Source: an uncultured Rhodospirillaceae bacterium
GTDB lineage: Bacteria; Pseudomonadota; Alphaproteobacteria; Rhodospirillales; Casp-alpha2
Direction of reading: 5' to 3'
Length of the DNA stretch: 5,512 nt
NCBI GenBank assembly: GCA_913048145.1
Contig: CAJWVP010000212.1
Coordinates: 1-5,512 of the forward strand
The position numbers were made by a program, and so were the translations under genes. The notes beneath the pieces are model-generated. The model saw only the letters and a program-made list of their open reading frames with translations, made no database searches and was not told the origin of the DNA. Below are positions 1 to 5,395 of the stretch, in pieces. The stretch's first letter is position 1. Each line of letters starts with the position of its first letter.

Positions 1-171
1 TCTTTGGTAAAGGAAAATCAAAGCCACGATTTGTTCGAAGACCATTGGGCAGACAGCCAGAAACATGACGTTGTCGCCTGCGACGAGGCTGAGGCGCGGC
101 GCATGGTCGCCGAGCGGTTTAAGCCGGATGACGGCTTCGTCATCGAAGGTGTCACAATTACCGCTATCTAA
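1..171 (+). CDS. C-terminal fragment of an unrecognised protein
   Basis: Frame 1 is open from the first base to a TAA at 169-171, giving 56 residues of a protein that starts outside the window. The segment is acidic and mostly hydrophilic. It includes a helix-like stretch (ACDEAEARRMVAERF, about residues 27-41) and ends in a hydrophobic, strand-like tail (FVIEGVTITAI). Codon use is GC-leaning at third positions, as in the clear genes here. A longer + strand frame overlapping it (65-448) has a poor, Arg/Ser-rich composition and no good ribosome binding site, so I prefer frame 1. I do not recognise the family and assign no function. It is convergent with the SDR gene downstream. Confidence 0.55.
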   Translation, partial: SLVKENQSHDLFEDHWADSQKHDVVACDEAEARRMVAERFKPDDGFVIEGVTITAI

Positions 172-474
172 GCACATTCCCGTTTACTTGACTGAACTCT
201 GGGATACGCCACGCCGGCAAAACCGATTTCTGGAATCTCCATCTACAGAAGGGCGACGTGACGGTAAAGTGGGGGCAACTGGTTATGGCCGGGTAACGGA
301 TGAGCTTTTTGGACAATACCTGAGAAAGCCGAGGCTTGGACCTTCACGTATAGATTTCCGTGCCGTATGCCGGCAAGTATGTGTTTTTGAATATTCCGTT
401 CTAGCTGCGCATGGCGCAGGTTTTGACCAGCTGAATTCATGCCGGTGACTTATCCCGTCAGCCAAAATAAATGC
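172..474. other. Intergenic gap between convergent genes
   Basis: About 300 bases lie between the stop of the left-edge fragment and the stop of the SDR gene, so both flanking genes are transcribed into it. It is more AT-rich than the genes around it. Both strands carry short open frames (for example 243-440 and 283-465 on the - strand), but their translations are not protein-like and lack ribosome binding sites. Apart from the terminator-like hairpin at 405-424 and a 5-bp inverted repeat at 361-375 (tgccg/cggca), I see nothing in it. Confidence 0.6.
405..424 (+). terminator. Possible Rho-independent terminator
   Basis: A 6-bp GC-rich perfect stem (CTGCGC 405-410, GCGCAG 414-419) with a 3-base loop ATG is followed on the + strand by G and four T (420-424). 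This is the compact shape of an intrinsic terminator, although the T tract is short. In the - strand direction no T tract follows, so it would not serve the SDR gene. It lies about 230 bases after the stop at 171, so it would end the left-edge transcript only if that transcript has a long 3' tail. Confidence 0.4.
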
Positions 475-1218
475 TCAGGTCTCGGCCCCGCCGTTGATCT
501 GGATCATTTGCCCGTTGATAAAGCCGCCCTTGTCGGAGGCCAGAAGGGCGCAGGCGGCGGCCACCTCGTCCCCGGTACCAAGCCGACCAACGGGAACTCG
601 ATTCGCCATTTCCGCGATGTGCGCGGCCATGGTCGGATCATTGCGTTCGCCTTCGATGGGGCCGGGGGAGATGATGTTTGCGGTGATCCCCTCGGGCCCG
701 AACTCCTTTGCGAGCGCCTTGGTCAGGCCCCATACGGCGTGTTTGGAAGCGGACACATGGGCGCGGCCGTTGTAGCCGTGGATCGCGTTCATCCCCGCGA
801 AGTTGATCACCCGACCCCAGCCCTTGTCGACCATGCCGGGCAAGCAAGCCCGGGCGAGCCAGAAGGTACCCATGAAATTGGTGTCGATGACCCGATGCCA
901 TTGTTCGTCTGTCATCTCCAGGAAGTCATGAGACGGCCGGATGGCGGCGTTGCAAACGAGGATATCCACCGCGCCAAAATCCAGGATGGCTTCTCCGGCG
1001 ATTCCTTGGACGTCCTCTTCTTGTCCGATATCACCCATGGCGACTTTCGCCTTTACGCCGAGCTCTCGTGCCATGGCGGCGGTCTGTTCACAGGCATTTT
1101 GGTTGCGGGACCCGTTGATGACCAAGTTGATCCCGTCTGCGGCCAGGGCCAATGCACAGGCACGCCCGATATTTCGTCCAGACCCGGTGATTAGCGCGGT
1201 GCGTTTAGTTTTGGCCAT
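475..1218 (-). CDS. SDR-family oxidoreductase with non-canonical active site
   Basis: This encodes a 247-residue classical short-chain dehydrogenase/reductase, the normal length for FabG-type cytoplasmic NAD(P)-dependent enzymes. The Rossmann signature TGSGRNIG is at residues 11-18, CNAA (variant of NNAG) at 90-92, the tetrad Asn at N114, and the ISPGPI loop at 183-188. The C-terminal INGG that ends most FabG-like proteins is at 241-244. No acidic residue ends strand 2 (NGSRN, 35-39), which favours NADP(H). Aligning by motif with E. coli FabG, the catalytic Ser falls on G142 and the catalytic Tyr of YxxxK on V155, while K159 is kept. The ATG at 1218 is preceded by GGGAG with 8-base spacing (1227-1231). 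The reading frame is intact and well conserved elsewhere, so it does not look like a decaying gene. The substrate cannot be read from the sequence. It is divergent from the small genes at 1301. Confidence 0.93.
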   Translation of the reverse strand: MAKTKRTALITGSGRNIGRACALALAADGINLVINGSRNQNACEQTAAMARELGVKAKVAMGDIGQEEDVQGIAGEAILDFGAVDILVCNAAIRPSHDFLEMTDEQWHRVIDTNFMGTFWLARACLPGMVDKGWGRVINFAGMNAIHGYNGRAHVSASKHAVWGLTKALAKEFGPEGITANIISPGPIEGERNDPTMAAHIAEMANRVPVGRLGTGDEVAAACALLASDKGGFINGQMIQINGGAET

Positions 1219-1265
1219 TGGTCATTCTCCCTTTTCATTTCGGCGAGAGCTTAACCTAGGGAGGC

Positions 1266-1293
1266 TGGAAACCATAGCCAGTTCCATTACACT
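1266..1293 (+). promoter_or_regulatory. Possible sigma70-type promoter for a leaderless transcript
   Basis: TGGAAA (1266-1271) and TACACT (1288-1293), each 4 of 6 to consensus, are separated by 16 bases. The ATG at 1301 begins 7 bases after the -10-like hexamer, where transcription would start, and it has no Shine-Dalgarno close upstream. The two facts together suggest a leaderless mRNA. The match is weak and such hexamers occur by chance. The 82-base divergent gap (1219-1300) must also hold the SDR promoter, which I could not identify. Confidence 0.25.
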
Positions 1294-1300
1294 GATCGTT

Positions 1301-1504
1301 ATGACTAAAAAATTGAGCCGCGTCGAGGCGCATAAACCGGGCCGCCCGTTTTTGGCTCGGTTCATGGACGCTTTGAGTCCGAACGACGGGGCTGTCATGG
1401 GCGTTTTGGGGATTGTCGGAGACGTTGGATCGACTGTCGCTGGCTACATTGGTCGCATCCATAAGAGGGACGATATCACTGGCCTTTTGGTGAAACAGGC
1501 ATGA
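1301..1504 (+). CDS. Small hypothetical protein, 67 residues
   Basis: I do not recognise this protein. It has a basic N-terminus (MTKKLSRVEAHKPGRP), a Gly- and Val-rich weakly hydrophobic stretch at about residues 31-50 containing D41, and a basic/hydrophobic tail (HKRDD, then GLLVKQA). The middle stretch could be a marginal membrane segment or an amphipathic hairpin. The frame is open well upstream (to 941), but that part lies antisense to the SDR gene. The ATG at 1301 is the first plausible start after the SDR gene begins, and it lacks a nearby ribosome binding site. Its TGA overlaps the next ATG (ATGA at 1501-1504). This arrangement implies translational coupling with the exported protein that follows and is the best argument that the frame is real. 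Confidence 0.6.
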   Translation: MTKKLSRVEAHKPGRPFLARFMDALSPNDGAVMGVLGIVGDVGSTVAGYIGRIHKRDDITGLLVKQA

Positions 1505-1833
1505 GGTTGTTCGTGATCCTGCTGATCGGTCTTTTGGTGGCCCCTTGGCCGAGCCATGGCGAGGATTACGGTCGCTTCGAAATCTCCCCGGGGCCACCGA
1601 TGATTCTGCTTGATACCCTCAGCGGCAAGACTTGGCGTTACGATACGGCTGGCCAATGGGCACCGATCCAGCGTCTGAAGCCAAATCCGTCGCCCGAGCG
1701 CAAAGAAACAGCCAAGCAGCGCTGGCAACGGGAATCGGACGCGCGCCGGTTGCTGTTGAACAAGTCCGGCCCGCAACCGAAGCCGAAATCGCCAGCCCGG
1801 ACCCTTTTGGATAATCTCGCGCCAGCCAAGTAA
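1501..1833 (+). CDS. Small exported hypothetical protein
   Basis: This 110-residue protein begins with a clear Sec signal peptide: basic residue R2, hydrophobic core at about residues 3-14 and a probable cleavage near PSHG-ED (after residue 20). The mature part starts with a beta-rich segment (YGRFEISPG) followed by MILLDTLSGKTWRY (34-47) and WAPI (53-56). This LLDT-x-G-TW pattern resembles small secreted bacterial proteins of unknown function, a resemblance recalled rather than searched. The C-terminal half (60-110) is charged and Pro/Lys/Arg-rich, probably disordered, and ends TLLDNLAPAK. It has no Cys and no lipobox, so it is probably a soluble periplasmic protein. The start overlaps the preceding stop (ATGA), and a weak GGTGA lies upstream, which fits coupled translation. 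Confidence 0.75.
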   Translation: MRLFVILLIGLLVAPWPSHGEDYGRFEISPGPPMILLDTLSGKTWRYDTAGQWAPIQRLKPNPSPERKETAKQRWQRESDARRLLLNKSGPQPKPKSPARTLLDNLAPAK

Positions 1834-1846
1834 CTCCAATCCCCGC

Positions 1847-1852
1847 AGGAGG
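1847..1852 (+). promoter_or_regulatory. Strong Shine-Dalgarno ahead of a doubtful start
   Basis: AGGAGG at 1847-1852 lies exactly 8 bases before ATG at 1861. It is the best ribosome binding site in the window, yet the frame it serves is short and overlaps the end of the acyl-CoA synthetase gene on the other strand. Confidence 0.45.
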
Positions 1853-1860
1853 CCCCGATC

Positions 1861-2079
1861 ATGCTGATCACGGCAACCCTGCGACCACGGCTGTACTTTG
1901 TTCCTTCTGAAGCCAATCCGTTGAAATACGCGCCAATGCCTGCTGTCTTTGGCGCGTCCGCAGTTCCTGGCCGAGGAGGAGATGGGTGCCGCAAGAGCAA
2001 ATTAGTCTTCCATCAGCTTAGCGATCTCGGCGTCCCGCAGGTTCTTGCGCTTGATCTTACCGGTCGCGGTCAGCGGTAA
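1861..2079 (+). CDS. Doubtful small ORF, 72 residues
   Basis: This frame begins 27 bases after the exported protein gene and behind an excellent AGGAGG site, as the third gene of a small + strand operon would. Against it, the protein (starting MLITATLRPRLYFVPSEANP) has no recognisable domain and its last 26 codons run antisense through the conserved end of the acyl-CoA synthetase. A 9-bp inverted repeat also sits inside it. It may be a real short peptide, the remains of a gene truncated at its 3' end, or chance. No function is proposed. Confidence 0.25.
   Translation: MLITATLRPRLYFVPSEANPLKYAPMPAVFGASAVPGRGGDGCRKSKLVFHQLSDLGVPQVLALDLTGRGQR
1928..1957. repeat. 9-bp perfect inverted repeat between convergent genes
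   Basis: ACGCGCCAA (1928-1936) and TTGGCGCGT (1949-1957) are exact reverse complements around a 12-base loop. The position, between the + strand small genes and the 3' end of the - strand acyl-CoA synthetase, suits a bidirectional terminator. There is no real T tract: reading the - strand, the stem is followed by ATTTCAAC, and the + strand side has none. It is therefore either a weak or Rho-assisted terminator, an mRNA-stabilising 3' hairpin, or chance. Confidence 0.4.
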
Positions 2080-3648
2080 TTCAGAGACGAACTCGACCAT
2101 ACGCGGATATTCGTGTGGGCTGAGGTAGGTCTTTACAAAGCCTCGGATGTCATCCTCCAGTTGCGGGCTACCGTTGTGACCGGGCGCGAGTTTGATAAAT
2201 ACCTTGATGTTTTCCGTGCGCACGGAGTTGGGTATGCCGACGGCGGCGGCGAGGGATACGGCCGGATGCTTGCACAGGCAGTCCTCAATCTCGCCAGGAC
2301 CGATGCGATAGCCCGACGACGTGATCACGTCGTCGGCGCGGCCAATGAACCAGAGATAGCCATCCTCGTCCTTGGTGCCGACGTCGCCCATACGCCACCA
2401 CTGGTCGCGGCGCTGGGCTTCCGTGGCTTCTGGGTTCTGCCAATATTCGAGCAAGAGCACCGGTTCGTCCTCCCGTCGCACAGCCAATTCGCCTTCCTTT
2501 CCTGTGGCCAGGATATTGCCGTCGTCGTCAATGATCTCCACCACGTGGCCTGGCGCGGGTTTGCCCATGGAGCCCGGTTTGACGTCCATGATTGCCTGGC
2601 AGTTGGAAACCACTAGATTGCATTCCGTCTGGCCATAAAACTCGTTGCAGCGCACACCCAGGTTTTCCTCAGCCCAATGAAACAGCTCTGCTCCCATGGG
2701 TTCGCCGGCTACCGCAATGGTGCGGAAGTTGGCGTTAAATCCCTGGACGTTTTCCACCTGGCGCATGATGTTGAGTGCCGTCGGTGGCATGAAGGTGTTG
2801 CGGATGTCATGGTCAGCGACCAGGCGCAGCGCCTCTTCTGGGTCATATTTACGTGCCCGATAGGCAACATTGGTGACGCCGTGGTGCCACGAGCACATTA
2901 GGCAATTCATGAGCCCGCCGACCCAAGCCCAATCGGCAGGCGTCCACATGCGGTCGCCGTCCTCGGGCAGGAAGTCGTGGAACATCTCCATACCCGTCAG
3001 GTGGCCAAAAATGGTGCGGTGCGCGTGCAGGGCACCTTTTGGATTTCCTGTCGTGCCCGAAGTGTAGCATATGAACGAGGGATCCTCGCGCCCCGTGTCT
3101 ACGGGCGCGAAAGCATCAGTGGCCTTCGCCATGCAGGACCAGAAATCCAGCTTTGAGCCGTCGTCGGCGCCCTGGCCGACGACCAAGATGGTCTGAAGGT
3201 GGGGAAGGTCCTCGCGGATCGCTTCGATCTTCGGTAGGTTGTCCATATCCGTGACCAGCATGCGGGCTTCCGAATTCTGCAGCCGAAAGCGGAGCGCGTC
3301 CTCGCCGAACAGCGTGAACAGCGGAATGGAGATAGCCGCCATCTTCCATGCTGCCACGTGCGAAATCGCGACCTCCACTGACTGGCTCATGAGGATGCCG
3401 ACCCGCTCGCCCCGTTCCAGCCCGTTGGCAATGAACAAGTTGGCCAACTGGTTCGTCAGGCGTTTCAAGTCTGTGAAGGTATAACTGACTGTGTCCTTGC
3501 CCGGTTCGACAACGATGAGGCCGGTCCGGTCCGGATGCCGAGCCGCGTTCTTGTCGCAGACATCGACGCCCATGTTGAAGCGGTCTGGAATGTCCCAGCG
3601 AAAATCGCCGTACAATTCCTCATAGCTCTCGGCTCGATTGAGAACCAT
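2002..3648 (-). CDS. AMP-forming acyl-CoA synthetase (medium-chain/acetyl-like)
   Basis: This complete 548-residue member of the ANL adenylate-forming superfamily activates a carboxylic acid to acyl-AMP and then to the acyl-CoA thioester in the cytoplasm. Core motifs appear in order. The phosphate loop YTSGTTGNPKG is at 195-205, with the acyl-site region WTPADWAWVGGL at 235-246. YGQTE is at 338-342, with the ribose-binding Asp of MGD at 422. The hinge segment GRADDVITSSGYRIGPGEIE is at 436-455. PLTATGKIKRKNLRD is at 525-539, with catalytic Lys at 531, the residue controlled by acetylation in relatives. Length and the ADWAW/SWHHG pattern suit the medium-chain (ACSM-like) or acetyl/propionyl branch more than long-chain FadD. 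The exact acid is not decidable by eye. The ATG at 3648 follows AGGGGT with 7-base spacing (3656-3661). No partner gene is adjacent on the same strand. Confidence 0.95.
   Translation of the reverse strand: MVLNRAESYEELYGDFRWDIPDRFNMGVDVCDKNAARHPDRTGLIVVEPGKDTVSYTFTDLKRLTNQLANLFIANGLERGERVGILMSQSVEVAISHVAAWKMAAISIPLFTLFGEDALRFRLQNSEARMLVTDMDNLPKIEAIREDLPHLQTILVVGQGADDGSKLDFWSCMAKATDAFAPVDTGREDPSFICYTSGTTGNPKGALHAHRTIFGHLTGMEMFHDFLPEDGDRMWTPADWAWVGGLMNCLMCSWHHGVTNVAYRARKYDPEEALRLVADHDIRNTFMPPTALNIMRQVENVQGFNANFRTIAVAGEPMGAELFHWAEENLGVRCNEFYGQTECNLVVSNCQAIMDVKPGSMGKPAPGHVVEIIDDDGNILATGKEGELAVRREDEPVLLLEYWQNPEATEAQRRDQWWRMGDVGTKDEDGYLWFIGRADDVITSSGYRIGPGEIEDCLCKHPAVSLAAAVGIPNSVRTENIKVFIKLAPGHNGSPQLEDDIRGFVKTYLSPHEYPRMVEFVSELPLTATGKIKRKNLRDAEIAKLMED
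2313..2336. repeat. 24-bp perfect palindrome inside the synthetase gene
   Basis: Bases 2313-2336 form an uninterrupted palindrome with no loop, centred between 2324 and 2325 on TGATCA. It encodes the conserved ADDVITSSG part of the hinge motif, so each base is also constrained by coding. The symmetric sequence arises because the codons for Asp-Asp-Val and Thr-Ser-Ser happen to be reverse complements about Ile. Palindromes this long are rare by chance, but the protein motif explains most of it. Confidence 0.9.
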
Positions 3649-4185
3649 CGCCTTTACCCCTATCTTCGATCGTCATCGCTTGGGATTTCGATCCATCGCT
3701 TTCCTGCTGCAACAATCTTACGGGGTTGGGCGAAATGGTCCACCCCATTGCCAAGAGCGTTCAGTGTTTTATGGGTGCCGGCGCTTATTCGCATAGACCC
3801 ACCTGAGCATTTGCGGGCAGGGCAGGGGCCACGAAAATTGAAAGCTCTAGCCGTAACGGCCCCTCAATTCGCATAACGCAAAAATCTGCACGTCTTCCTC
3901 GATGTCCTCGACGACAATATCGAATTCCAGTGCCCGGGAAAATAGGACTATGGAAGGGGTAAGCCGCCACCGGTTGATCTAATTATGGTCGTGGAGAAAA
4001 CGACCTATTCTCCGTCGCAGTCGTTGGACACTCCAAATTATGCCGCTTTCAACGAAGTAGGCGTTGTAGCAAGTGTTTCCTATGAAGAAGATTGAGCTGG
4101 GAGAGAATTGTCGTAAATAGGCTGCTTCAGGTATGTCCCGAACATTATTGCCCCTTGCCGAGGAGGCCAACCGTTCCGCTTATAA
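3649..4185. other. Long gap without a supported gene
   Basis: About 540 bases separate the acyl-CoA synthetase start from the stop of the GH114-like gene. The part next to 3648 must carry the synthetase promoter, but I find no convincing -35/-10 pair. Base composition is more AT-rich and mixed than in the genes. On the - strand, one frame is open from 4179 to 3847 except for a single TAG at 3979-3981. Its translation has protein-like pieces, but I recognise no family and see no ribosome binding site. Overlapping hairpins lie at 3987-4013 and a 7-bp inverted repeat at 4159-4195. It may hold the relic of a lost gene. Confidence 0.5.
3987..4013. repeat. Two overlapping, mutually exclusive short hairpins
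   Basis: GGTCGT (3987-3992) pairs with ACGACC (4000-4005), and GGAGAA (3993-3998) pairs with TTCTCC (4008-4013). The loop of the first contains an arm of the second, so an RNA could form only one at a time. Both stems are 6 bp. There is no T tract and no leader peptide that would make a standard attenuator, so chance is a real possibility. Confidence 0.3.
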
Positions 4186-4195
4186 TTACTCCTCG
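4159..4195 (-). terminator. Inverted repeat at the end of the GH114-like gene
   Basis: CGAGGAG (4159-4165) and CTCCTCG (4189-4195) are exact reverse complements with a 23-base loop. One arm covers the last two Glu codons of the GH114-like gene, and the stop codon is in the loop. It could mark the 3' end of that transcript, but the long loop and missing T tract make it a poor intrinsic terminator. Confidence 0.2.
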
Positions 4196-5328
4196 TTCTC
4201 TTCGCCACCACCTTCGAAGAACTTGTAAGCATCCAAGCCATCGATCAGGACGCCGTCGAAGCCTTGACGAATGATCCCGTAGATATAGGAGTTGGTGTCG
4301 CCAGCGATCAATTTTTTCCACCCGGGCTGCCAGTACTCCACATAATATCGGTCCGGGTCGCCCCGATGGGGGGCGTTAACGAACGGCGGTGAGCCCTCGG
4401 CCCAGTCGTCTTTCCAGTAATACTTGTAGCTTGCTGCCGAGCCAATATCCATCTGTGCCACAACCAGGCGCTTTGTCCCAATTTTCTTGTACTTCAGAGT
4501 TTCCACGGCTTGTCGGCTCAGGGGCTGGCGGCCATGGAAGACGTCGACAATGACCATATCATAGTTGGTGCCGTGCAGGGTCAGGGCGAAGTTATCCTCA
4601 CGGCCATAGGGGATGGAATTGGTCACGGCGATGAAATTGTGGACCTGGCCGAGGGACAGGATACTTTTTGGATTTTCCCCAAACGGGCGTTTGGGATAGG
4701 TGGGTAGCGACGAGACGTCCAGCAATGGCCGGCTGCTGACCAGGGATACGAAACCGCGCTTCTGCGCCTCGGCGTGGGCCTTGTCGATGAATTCGTTGCC
4801 GTTACCGTAGTCGAGGGTGAACACGCGCACCCCGTTGTTCTTCGCATAGTTTGCCAATTTAAGCATTTCGGTTTGGCGTTCCGGCGGCGGCGGCGTGCCG
4901 GGCCGTCGTTCGGTGAAGAACATACCCTCCGCGACCAGGCCGTCCAGGGCGCGCACGTATGTTCGTGCAGGGGAAACCTTGTTTTCATCCACATCGTCGC
5001 GCTTCACCAAGAGGTCGAGGCCGCCGCGAGCGATGATCCGGAAATCCCGGCGGTATTGACGGCCGAACTGGGCAATTGAGATGACGAACTTGCGCATCTC
5101 CTCGCGCATGTCCAACAGGACCTCTCCGCTGGGCGGCGGTGGGGGCGGCGGGGCCGCGTTGTCCTTGCCCTGAATTCGCGAGAAACCTTCGCCCGGTTCC
5201 GGCGCGACCAGTCGGATTTCCTGCTGCGCATGCGCTGGCAGGGCGAATGCTAATGCCGTCAAGGCCGTGCCTATGATGGCGCAGGCCAATGGCCGCTCAC
5301 TTTGAAACGCACGTAAATCACTGATCAT
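4186..5328 (-). CDS. Secreted GH114/TM1410-like TIM-barrel protein, apparently permuted
   Basis: This 380-residue protein has a Sec signal peptide (core about residues 14-31, cleavage probably after AHA at 34) and a flexible linker with seven prolines (60-66). The globular part follows. The C-terminal half matches the first half of GH114/TM1410 barrels (endo-alpha-1,4-polygalactosaminidase, formerly called cysteinyl-tRNA synthetase-related extracellular protein): YDMVIVDVF (256-264), LVVAQMDIGSAASYKYYW (288-305), VEYWQPGWKKLI (330-341) and GFDGVLIDGLDAY (356-368). The N-terminal half resembles the second half: FRIIARGGLDLL (96-107), VAEGMFFTE (132-140), VRVFTLDYG (167-175) and GFVSLVSSRPLLDV (192-205). 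Candidate catalytic acids are E134 and D363/D366. The likely role is hydrolysis of an amino-sugar exopolysaccharide outside the cytoplasm. The ATG at 5328 has only a distant GAGG (13 bases upstream); TTG at codon 14 is an alternative start giving a shorter signal peptide. Family assignment is by motif only. Confidence 0.85.
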   Translation of the reverse strand: MISDLRAFQSERPLACAIIGTALTALAFALPAHAQQEIRLVAPEPGEGFSRIQGKDNAAPPPPPPPSGEVLLDMREEMRKFVISIAQFGRQYRRDFRIIARGGLDLLVKRDDVDENKVSPARTYVRALDGLVAEGMFFTERRPGTPPPPERQTEMLKLANYAKNNGVRVFTLDYGNGNEFIDKAHAEAQKRGFVSLVSSRPLLDVSSLPTYPKRPFGENPKSILSLGQVHNFIAVTNSIPYGREDNFALTLHGTNYDMVIVDVFHGRQPLSRQAVETLKYKKIGTKRLVVAQMDIGSAASYKYYWKDDWAEGSPPFVNAPHRGDPDRYYVEYWQPGWKKLIAGDTNSYIYGIIRQGFDGVLIDGLDAYKFFEGGGEENEE

Positions 5329-5372
5329 GGGACAAAAAATACCTCAGTCTGTGTTACCAATCCTTTAAAATT

Positions 5373-5394
5373 ACTGGCCGCTGGCGGGGCCGGT
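5373..5394 (-). terminator. Terminator-like hairpin facing left
   Basis: ACTGGCC (5373-5379) and GGCCGGT (5388-5394) can pair over 7 bp with one G-T wobble around an 8-base loop. Read on the - strand, the stem is followed by AATTTTAAA, a weak U tract. It could end a - strand transcript arriving from the right of the window, just upstream of the GH114-like gene. No - strand gene is clearly visible there, so confidence is low. Confidence 0.25.
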
Positions 5395-5395
5395 A

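Noticed and set aside
65..448. 127-codon + strand open frame across the left-edge fragment and the following gap
   Set aside because: The composition is low-complexity Arg/Ser-rich, there is no ribosome binding site, and it conflicts with the better open frame ending at 171.
439..1194. 251-codon + strand open frame antisense to the SDR gene
   Set aside because: It mirrors the SDR codons in a GC-rich gene, its translation has no family motif, and the SDR frame has a full motif set and a ribosome binding site.
1638..2000. 120-codon - strand open frame opposite the small exported protein
   Set aside because: It is antisense to the signal peptide-bearing frame, Arg/Gly/Ser-rich, without motif or ribosome binding site.
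2113..2616. 167-codon + strand open frame inside the acyl-CoA synthetase
   Set aside because: It lies wholly antisense to conserved ANL motifs and has no recognisable content; it is a shadow of the synthetase gene.
475..3648. A joint catabolic operon of the SDR and the acyl-CoA synthetase
   Set aside because: Both are on the - strand, but about 780 bases with + strand genes separate them, so no co-transcription is supported.
3535..3876. 113-codon + strand open frame over the synthetase start
   Set aside because: It is partly antisense to the synthetase N-terminus, has no plausible ribosome binding site, and has no recognisable domain.
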